From positions 1 to 20,418 of the forward strand of contig SXQV01000094.1 in assembly GCA_005792805.1 (NCBI GenBank): 20,418 nt of DNA, written 5' to 3'. Of this stretch, positions 14,642 through 20,418 are shown one piece after another; position 1 is the first letter of the stretch; each line of letters opens with the position of its first letter. The translations under genes were made by a program, and so were the position numbers. Origin of the DNA: Methylococcaceae bacterium. Lineage in GTDB: Bacteria; Pseudomonadota; Gammaproteobacteria; Methylococcales; Methylococcaceae. The notes below the pieces were generated by a model. The model searched no databases, was not told the DNA's origin, and saw only the letters and a program-made list of their open reading frames with translations.

Positions 14642-16084
14642 GTGGAACAACCGAATCCATCTAGCGAGCCGAATCCCGAGAGCAACTCGAAGCCCAACGC
14701 CAGCAAACGCTCATCGTTAGGTGCCTGGGTACTGGGCGGGGTTGGCGCGGCTCTGGTAACGGCATTTTTCGCGGGAAGACATGTGTTGCCTTTTGGCATT
14801 GCCGTTCCCTCTTACCTGGAAGGCGAAGCAAGTACCGCCGTAGATCCCCGGGATCCAGTATTCATCGAAGGCGTCGGGTTGGGAACCCGGCTGATCAGGG
14901 CAGAATTACGTGATGAAAGCGGTCAGATTTTGGCCGAAGCGAGTAACCAGACCCGTTTCCATCCTGAAATCAAACTTGAGTTCGGCAAGAAGTACACCCT
15001 GTCGGCTACAGCCGAACGTCCTTGGCTCAACCAGAAGGGCTCGAAGGCAGCGAAGTTCACTACCGTCAGCCTCCCGCAAATCGAGAGCACCGCACGACAG
15101 GAACTCGGCCCCGATGGAACACTCCATCTGAAATTTTCCGAGCCCGTCGGAGCGATCACAGCAAACAGTGATCTAAAACTGACGACTAAACCTGATGAAA
15201 AAAGACAAAACTTTACGCTTCAAGCGGATATCTCAAAGATAAACCAGGGACAGACCTACAATGTTGAGGTCAACTGGGAGACACATACCGGTGTGCCACT
15301 GCCAGCCTTCAATGTCGAAGTCAGCACAGCACCGCCGCTGACCGCCTTGATAGTGACCAGCGGCATGAGTAACCTTGGCCTGGCCATGCCGGTTCAAGTC
15401 GAATTCAGCGAGCCCGTTCGTGAGCGTGAAAAAGTAACCGATCACATCAAAATCAGCGCACAAGATGGACAACCCATTCAAGGCAAGTGGCTATGGTTCG
15501 GTAAACAGCGCATACAGTTCAGGCCGCACCCTGCCTGGCCAGCCCGCGACACAATCAGTGTCAGCATCGATCCGGCCGGCATGAAAAGCGCTCGCGGCGG
15601 CTTTCTTGCCCATCCCGTCAACGCCAGTTTCAGCACCGGCCCGGACAAACGGATCGAGGTTTATCTGGACAAGCAACGAGTCAACGTAATCGAAAACGGT
15701 GAGGTCATCAAAACGTTGAAAGCCAGCACCGGCAAATCAAAAACACCTACCGTAACGGGCTCTTTCTATATTTATGCCCGCTTTCCGACCAAGACCATGC
15801 GGTCTACCGGCAAGAAGCCAGGCCAGCCAGGCTACTACGAAGTCAAGGATGTTCCTTATGCCCAATACTTCCATGAGGGTTATGCCTTTCATGGCGCCTT
15901 TTGGCATAACCGCTTTGGCCAACCCGCCAGTCATGGTTGCGTGAACCTCGCGACCCGCAAAAAGAATGGGCGCAAGGACGTCAACGAAGATGCCGGCTGG
16001 CTTTATCACTGGGCATCATTGGGCGTACCGGTCACGGTTCATCGCACCTCGCCGGCACAGAACAAGATCGCCACCACGCAATAA
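14642..16084 (+). CDS. Membrane-anchored Ig-like / YkuD L,D-transpeptidase
   Basis: Probable L,D-transpeptidase, which would make 3-3 peptidoglycan cross-links or attach proteins to the stem peptide. The 480 residues have a short polar Ser/Pro/Asn-rich N-terminus (1-24), one membrane segment (about 26-49) used as a signal anchor, and about 280 residues of beta-rich periplasmic sequence. The latter holds two FSEPV motifs (165-169, 255-259) typical of SbsA-like bacterial Ig domains. The C-terminal YkuD domain begins at about 335. Its active site reads HGAFWHNRFGQPASHGCVNL, with H417, H422, H431 and catalytic C433. The start is GTG; a good ribosome site is not obvious (GGGGTGATAC upstream). A strong terminator follows, so it is likely a single-gene unit beside murJ. 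The exact cross-linking role cannot be read from sequence. Confidence 0.9.
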   Translation: MEQPNPSSEPNPESNSKPNASKRSSLGAWVLGGVGAALVTAFFAGRHVLPFGIAVPSYLEGEASTAVDPRDPVFIEGVGLGTRLIRAELRDESGQILAEASNQTRFHPEIKLEFGKKYTLSATAERPWLNQKGSKAAKFTTVSLPQIESTARQELGPDGTLHLKFSEPVGAITANSDLKLTTKPDEKRQNFTLQADISKINQGQTYNVEVNWETHTGVPLPAFNVEVSTAPPLTALIVTSGMSNLGLAMPVQVEFSEPVREREKVTDHIKISAQDGQPIQGKWLWFGKQRIQFRPHPAWPARDTISVSIDPAGMKSARGGFLAHPVNASFSTGPDKRIEVYLDKQRVNVIENGEVIKTLKASTGKSKTPTVTGSFYIYARFPTKTMRSTGKKPGQPGYYEVKDVPYAQYFHEGYAFHGAFWHNRFGQPASHGCVNLATRKKNGRKDVNEDAGWLYHWASLGVPVTVHRTSPAQNKIATTQ

Positions 16085-16109
16085 GTCGTCACAACTCCTT
16101 CAAAAAACC

Positions 16110-16137
16110 AGGCCCGACGTTGATGCCGGGCTTTTTT
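16110..16137 (+). terminator. Intrinsic terminator after the L,D-transpeptidase
   Basis: GCCCG (16112-16116) pairs with CGGGC (16127-16131), extendable by G-T and A-T pairs, around a ten-base loop. Six T follow at 16132-16137. It lies 25 bases after the stop codon and ends 20 bases before the murJ GTG start. Confidence 0.82.
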
Positions 16138-16157
16138 CTCAATGTCATCTACCAAAA

Positions 16158-17714
16158 GTGGGCACGCAGCTACTCAAATCCACCGCGCTGGTTGGCGGAT
16201 TGACCTTGATCTCGCGCATTCTGGGTTTTGTCCGGGACATGGTGATAGCCGGATTTTTCGGTGCGAGCGCGGGCACCGATGCCTTCTTCGTCGCATTCAA
16301 AATACCCAACTTCTTAAGGCGGCTTTTTGCAGAGGGCGCCTTCGCCCAGGCTTTCGTCCCCGTCCTATCCTCGGTGAGAGAGAAGCAGGGAGACGCATCC
16401 GCCCATGACTTCATCTCCCGCGTCAGCGGGAGCTTTGCACTTGTTTTGAGCCTGCTAACGGGCGTCGGCCTGGTCGCCACACCCTGGCTGATCTGGCTGT
16501 TTGCTCCGGGATTTCACGACAAGCCAGAACAATATGGCCTAAGCGTCGAGCTGTTACGCATCACATTCCCCTATCTGTTTTTCATCTGCCTGACCGCTCT
16601 TTCGGGAGGGGTGCTCAACACCTGGAATCATTTTGCCATCCCCGCCTTTACTCCCGTCCTGCTGAATTTGAGCATGATCACGGCGTCGATCTGGCTGGCA
16701 CCGTTATTCGACCAACCCATCCATGCACTCGGCTGGGGCGTGTTCGCAGCAGGCGCTCTGCAACTGGCCTTCCAACTGCCCGCCCTTCATCGTCTCGGGC
16801 TGTTGACCTGGCCCCGGGTTGATTTCAAAAACACCAATGTCCAGCGCGTGCTACATCTGATGGCCCCGGCCATTTTTGGCGCCTCGGTAGGGCAGCTGAA
16901 CCTGCTCATCAACACGCTGATCGCCTCCTTGCTGGTCACCGGCAGTATCTCCTGGCTTTACTACTCCGATCGTTTGGTAGAATTCCCGCTCGGAATTTTT
17001 GGTGTGGGCTTGGGCACCGTCATCCTGCCCCATCTATCCCGCAGTCAGGTGCGCCAGGATGCCGATCATTTTTCGCACTCCATAGACTGGGCGCTACGCT
17101 GGCTTCTACTGATTGGACTACCAGCCACCCTGGGACTGATCCTTCTGGCGGAACCTTTGATGTATACCTTGTTTCAATACGACAGATTCACACCAGAAGA
17201 CACACAGATGGCGGCCCGCAGCCTCATGGCCTACGGAATCGGCCTGATGGGGTTTCTGAGCGTAAAGATTCTGGTACCCGCCTTCAGTGCCCTGGAGGAT
17301 CTTCGCACCCCGGCCCGTTTTGGCATTTATGCGGTCATTGTCAACCTGATCCTGAGCGTCACGCTGGCGCTGTGGTTAGCGCCACCGGGATGGGCACACG
17401 CGGGACTCGCCCTCGCCGCCTCCCTCGCCTCGCTGTTCAACGCGGCATTACTGCTCATAACGCTGCACAGACAAAATGTCTACCGCCCGCAACCTGGTTT
17501 CACGGCTTTTGCCTTTCGGTCGCTGCTAGCTAATATCAGCATGGGTGCGTTACTAGTAGGCGCGACGCGATGGTTCACCTGGCAGGAAATTTCAGCCAGC
17601 GGGCGCGTTGTTCAGCTCGGCGCCTGTATCGTCCTGGCCCTCTTTGTCTACGGCATGACTTTACTGGTATCCGGACTCCGTCCCCGGCACTTGATGCTGG
17701 CCGGGAACAACTGA
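16158..17714 (+). CDS. murJ: Lipid II flippase MurJ (MviN)
   Basis: MOP-superfamily inner-membrane protein that flips the peptidoglycan precursor lipid II to the periplasm. I start at GTG 16158, giving 518 residues that align at the N-terminus with E. coli MurJ (511). A start further upstream would overlap the L,D-transpeptidase by over 100 bases and add a non-hydrophobic extension. Motifs include SRILGFVRDMVIAGFFGAS, TDAFFVAFKIPNFLRRLFAEGAFAQAFVP, and DRLVEFPLGIFGVGLGTVILP. The sequence is hydrophobic throughout, consistent with about 14 membrane segments. No strong ribosome site is visible at the GTG. ribF follows after 12 bases and ileS after that, so murJ-ribF-ileS look like one operon. 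Confidence 0.95.
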   Translation: MGTQLLKSTALVGGLTLISRILGFVRDMVIAGFFGASAGTDAFFVAFKIPNFLRRLFAEGAFAQAFVPVLSSVREKQGDASAHDFISRVSGSFALVLSLLTGVGLVATPWLIWLFAPGFHDKPEQYGLSVELLRITFPYLFFICLTALSGGVLNTWNHFAIPAFTPVLLNLSMITASIWLAPLFDQPIHALGWGVFAAGALQLAFQLPALHRLGLLTWPRVDFKNTNVQRVLHLMAPAIFGASVGQLNLLINTLIASLLVTGSISWLYYSDRLVEFPLGIFGVGLGTVILPHLSRSQVRQDADHFSHSIDWALRWLLLIGLPATLGLILLAEPLMYTLFQYDRFTPEDTQMAARSLMAYGIGLMGFLSVKILVPAFSALEDLRTPARFGIYAVIVNLILSVTLALWLAPPGWAHAGLALAASLASLFNAALLLITLHRQNVYRPQPGFTAFAFRSLLANISMGALLVGATRWFTWQEISASGRVVQLGACIVLALFVYGMTLLVSGLRPRHLMLAGNN

Positions 17715-17726
17715 GCCTATCCATCG

Positions 17727-18683
17727 ATGCGACTCGCCCTTGGCCTCCGATCTCCCCACCTGCCACCGAATGGCTGCGTCGCCACCATAGGCAACTTCGA
17801 TGGCGTTCACCTCGGGCACCGGGCCGTCATTGACCGGCTTGCCACCCAAGGGCGCGAGCGGAACCTTCCCGTCTGTGTAGTGCTGTTCGAACCGCAACCC
17901 CGCGAGTTCTTCGATCCCGGAAACGCCCCGCCGCGACTGATGCGTCTCCGCGAAAAAGTCGACCGCCTTTCCGAACTGCCCGTCGACTACACCCTGATCC
18001 TGCGCTTCAACCGTGCCCTGGCCAGCATGGCACCCGGTGACTTTATCCAGAACATCCTCATTCATGCGTTGGGTGTCCGTCACCTGGTGGTTGGCGATGA
18101 CTTCCGCTTCGGCAGACGACGGGAAGGGGACTTCAACCTCCTCAGACAGGCGGGACTCCGGGCAGGGTTCGAGGTCGCCGATACCGCTTCGGTGCTCATT
18201 GACGGTGAAAGAATCAGCAGCACACTGATTCGTGAAGCGCTACTGGGGGGTGATCTGGCCAGAGCCGCACGACTGCTTAGCAAACCCTATGAAATCTGTG
18301 GTCGGGTCATCCATGGCCAGAAACGTGGCCGATTGATGGGATTCCCCACTGCCAACCTCTTGATGCAGCGTAAAAACACTCCAATCCAGGGCGTGTTTGC
18401 CGTTACAATGCGCGGCCTGAGCGAGCGCCCATTAGCCGGCGTGGCGAATGTCGGAATACGCCCCACCATGGCCGGCGACGAGACCGTGCTACTGGAAACC
18501 CATTTACTGGATTTCAACCGGGATATTTATGGCAAGCGCGTCGAAGTCGAATTTCACCATAAGCTGCGGGACGAACGTCGGTTCAACGACATCCCCGAAC
18601 TCCGCGCCCAGATCGAAAAGGACATAAAGGCCGCACGCGCCTATTTTGCCGGCCACCCGAACCACCCGAGCCCTGAACCATGA
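17727..18683 (+). CDS. ribF: Bifunctional riboflavin kinase / FAD synthetase
   Basis: Makes FMN from riboflavin and then FAD. The 318 residues contain the N-terminal adenylyltransferase domain (VATIGNFDGVHLGHRAVI at 18-35, VVGDDFRFGRRREGD at 121-135, ISSTLIREALLGGD at 163-176). The C-terminal riboflavin kinase domain follows (GRVIHGQKRGRLMGFPTANL at 192-211, GVFAVTM, GVANVGIRPT, ETHLLDFNRDIYG). E. coli RibF has 313 residues. The stop overlaps the ileS start (ATGA). The position between murJ and ileS is usual for gammaproteobacteria. No FMN riboswitch is seen upstream. Confidence 0.97.
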   Translation: MRLALGLRSPHLPPNGCVATIGNFDGVHLGHRAVIDRLATQGRERNLPVCVVLFEPQPREFFDPGNAPPRLMRLREKVDRLSELPVDYTLILRFNRALASMAPGDFIQNILIHALGVRHLVVGDDFRFGRRREGDFNLLRQAGLRAGFEVADTASVLIDGERISSTLIREALLGGDLARAARLLSKPYEICGRVIHGQKRGRLMGFPTANLLMQRKNTPIQGVFAVTMRGLSERPLAGVANVGIRPTMAGDETVLLETHLLDFNRDIYGKRVEVEFHHKLRDERRFNDIPELRAQIEKDIKAARAYFAGHPNHPSPEP

Positions 18684-20418
18684 CCGCTGACTACAAAGCC
18701 ACGCTGAATCTTCCCGCCACCGATTTCCCCATGAAGGGCAACCTGCCGCAACGGGAACCGGAGCAGCTCGAACGCTGGCAGGCCCTGGATATTTACGGCA
18801 AGCTCCGCGAGGCACGGCGGGGCCAACCCACATTCGTACTCCATGACGGCCCGCCCTACGCCAATGGCGAAATTCACATCGGTCATGCCGTCAACCAGGT
18901 ACTCAAGGACATCATTGTCAAAAGCAAAGGCTTCGCCGGCTTCGAGGCTCCCTATGTCCCCGGCTGGGATTGTCACGGCCTGCCCATCGAACTGAGGGTC
19001 GAAAAGAAAATCGGCACGGCCGGAGTCAAGGTAGATGCCGGTACATTCCGCACCGCCTGCCGCGAGTACGCGGCCCGGCAGGTGGATACCCAACGGAAGG
19101 AGTTCATCCGGCTCGGCGTGTTTGGCGACTGGCAGACCCCCTATCTGACCATGGATTTTCGCTTCGAAGCCGACATCGTGCGCGCCCTGGGTCGTATTCA
19201 TGCCAACCACCACTTGGTCAAAGGTGCCAAGCCGGTCCACTGGTGTACCGACTGCGGCTCGGCGCTGGCGGAAGCCGAGGTCGAATACGAGAACAAACAC
19301 TCACCTGCCATTGACGTGCGTTTCCGCGTCGCCAGCGAGGAAACCCTGCTGGCCCGTTGCCACAGCATTCCGGGTCACGCCGGTCATGGGCCCATTTCCA
19401 TCGTCATCTGGACTACGACACCCTGGACGCTCCCCGCCAATCAGGCCGTAGCACTCGGGCCCGATGTCGATTACGCCCTGGTGGAATGCCCCGGCCAGAG
19501 TGAGCGCCTGCTCATTGCTGAAGCCCTCATGAAAGATGCCATGATTCGTTGGGGCATCGAAAACTATCGTGTCGTGGCCTATGCCACCGGTTCCGCCCTG
19601 GAAGGACTGGCGCTCAAGCATCCGTTTTATGATCGTGAAGTTCCTGTCATCGTCGGCGAGCACGTGACGCTGGATGCAGGTACCGGGGCCGTCCATACCG
19701 CGCCCGGCCATGGTCAGGAAGATTACGTCGTCGGCCAACGCTACCATCTGCCGGTGGAAAACCCCGTGGGTGATGACGGCAAGTTCCTGCCCAGCACCGG
19801 ACTGTTCGCCGGCGAACACGTTCTCAGCGCCAATCCGCATGTGATCGAAGTCCTCAGGCAACACGGCACTCTGGTACACGAAGCGCGGATCGAGCACAGC
19901 TACCCGCATTGCTGGCGGCACAAGACAACGGTCATATTCCGCGCCACGCCGCAGTGGTTTATCGCCATGGACAAGCACCAGCTCCGCCAGCAGGCGCTGA
20001 CAGAAATTGGCAAGGTCGAATGGATTCCCGACTGGGGCCAGGCCCGTATCGAGGGCATGGTCGGCAACCGCCCCGACTGGTGCGTTTCCCGCCAGCGGAC
20101 CTGGGGTGTTCCCATCGCCCTGTTCGTACACAAGGAAACCAGCGAACCGCATCCCGACAGCCAGAACCTGATCGAGCAGATCGCCCAACGCATTGAACAA
20201 CGTGGCATTGATGCCTGGTTCGACCTCGATCCGGCCGAGCTGCTGGGCACCGAGGCCACCCATTACAAAAAAGTCACCGATACCCTGGACGTGTGGTTCG
20301 ACTCCGGCGTCACCCACTTCTGGGTGCTCAATCGTCGGGAAGCGCTTGGGTACCCGGCCGATCTGTATCTGGCAGGTGCCGACCAGCACCGGGGCTGGTT
20401 TCAGTCCTCCTTGCTGAC
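18680..20418 (+). CDS. ileS: Isoleucyl-tRNA synthetase (3' end beyond the window)
   Basis: Class I aminoacyl-tRNA synthetase charging tRNA-Ile. The visible 579 residues of an expected about 940 are open to the window edge. The HIGH motif is HIGHAVNQVL at 66-75, preceded by HDGPPYANGEI. A CxxC pair (C189, C192) lies in HWCTDCGSA. The CP1 editing domain shows WTTTPWTLPANQAV at 244-257 and GTGAVHTAPGHGQEDY at 334-349. The catalytic fold resumes with DTLDVWFDSG and ADQHRGWFQSSLL at the edge. The KMSKS loop and C-terminal zinc region lie outside. The ATG overlaps the ribF stop, implying coupled translation. The bacterial-type (IleS1-like) editing sequence gives no hint of a mupirocin-resistant IleS2, though the window does not include the whole protein. 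Confidence 0.97.
   Translation, partial: MTADYKATLNLPATDFPMKGNLPQREPEQLERWQALDIYGKLREARRGQPTFVLHDGPPYANGEIHIGHAVNQVLKDIIVKSKGFAGFEAPYVPGWDCHGLPIELRVEKKIGTAGVKVDAGTFRTACREYAARQVDTQRKEFIRLGVFGDWQTPYLTMDFRFEADIVRALGRIHANHHLVKGAKPVHWCTDCGSALAEAEVEYENKHSPAIDVRFRVASEETLLARCHSIPGHAGHGPISIVIWTTTPWTLPANQAVALGPDVDYALVECPGQSERLLIAEALMKDAMIRWGIENYRVVAYATGSALEGLALKHPFYDREVPVIVGEHVTLDAGTGAVHTAPGHGQEDYVVGQRYHLPVENPVGDDGKFLPSTGLFAGEHVLSANPHVIEVLRQHGTLVHEARIEHSYPHCWRHKTTVIFRATPQWFIAMDKHQLRQQALTEIGKVEWIPDWGQARIEGMVGNRPDWCVSRQRTWGVPIALFVHKETSEPHPDSQNLIEQIAQRIEQRGIDAWFDLDPAELLGTEATHYKKVTDTLDVWFDSGVTHFWVLNRREALGYPADLYLAGADQHRGWFQSSLL

Noticed and set aside
14520..14720. Small plus-strand frame of 66 codons before the L,D-transpeptidase
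   Set aside because: It runs into the L,D-transpeptidase in another frame, with no ribosome site and no recognisable sequence.
15966..16157. Upstream extension of murJ overlapping the L,D-transpeptidase
   Set aside because: The added residues are polar, precede a terminator and are absent from the family. GTG 16158 matches the conserved MurJ N-terminus.
19301..20389. Long open frame of 362 codons opposite ileS
   Set aside because: It mirrors the well-conserved IleS editing and catalytic sequence. Long antisense frames are common opposite synthetase genes of this composition.

Overview
This window is a chromosomal housekeeping stretch from a gammaproteobacterium. The base composition is moderately GC-rich by eye. 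Two gene orders support the assignment: bamD divergent from rluD-pgeF, and rplU-rpmA-obgE-proB / rpsT / murJ-ribF-ileS. The opgGH glucan genes and an MltB lipoprotein also fit. The order resembles Chromatiales-like or neighbouring gammaproteobacteria, but I cannot name a genus. I see no phage, insertion sequence, CRISPR array, rRNA or tRNA.

Layout. (1) 69-4185, minus strand: opgG, a small uncharacterised gene and opgH, for periplasmic osmoregulated glucans. (2) 4424-4927, plus strand: a SixA-type phosphohistidine phosphatase that has no ATG, GTG or TTG start; its family start position reads ATC. (3) 4950-7954, minus strand: bamD, a PfkB-family sugar kinase and the lytic transglycosylase mltB. 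(4) 8023-11031, plus strand: rluD, pgeF, a ZIP metal transporter and an uncharacterised tail-anchored protein, tightly packed. (5) 11179-13996, plus strand: rplU and rpmA, a strong intrinsic terminator, then obgE and proB. (6) 14029-14304, minus strand: rpsT with a TTG start, convergent with proB. (7) 14642-16084, plus strand: a membrane-anchored YkuD L,D-transpeptidase with Ig-like repeats, followed by its own terminator. (8) 16158 to the window end, plus strand: murJ, ribF and ileS; ileS is cut by the window edge.

Themes. Much of the window concerns the cell envelope: glucan synthesis, outer-membrane protein assembly (BamD), peptidoglycan cleavage (MltB), peptidoglycan cross-linking (L,D-transpeptidase), lipid II flipping (MurJ) and peptidoglycan quality control (PgeF). 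The rest is translation: RluD, L21, L27, S20, ObgE and IleS. Non-ATG starts are frequent: GTG for opgG, the PfkB kinase, rluD, the L,D-transpeptidase and murJ, TTG for rpsT, and apparently ATC for the sixA-like gene.

I found no clearly new multi-gene system. The observations most worth following up are the start-codon anomaly of the sixA-like gene, the unknown gene between opgG and a short OpgH, the tail-anchored CxxC protein next to the ZIP transporter, and two intrinsic terminators lying almost against the starts of obgE and murJ.
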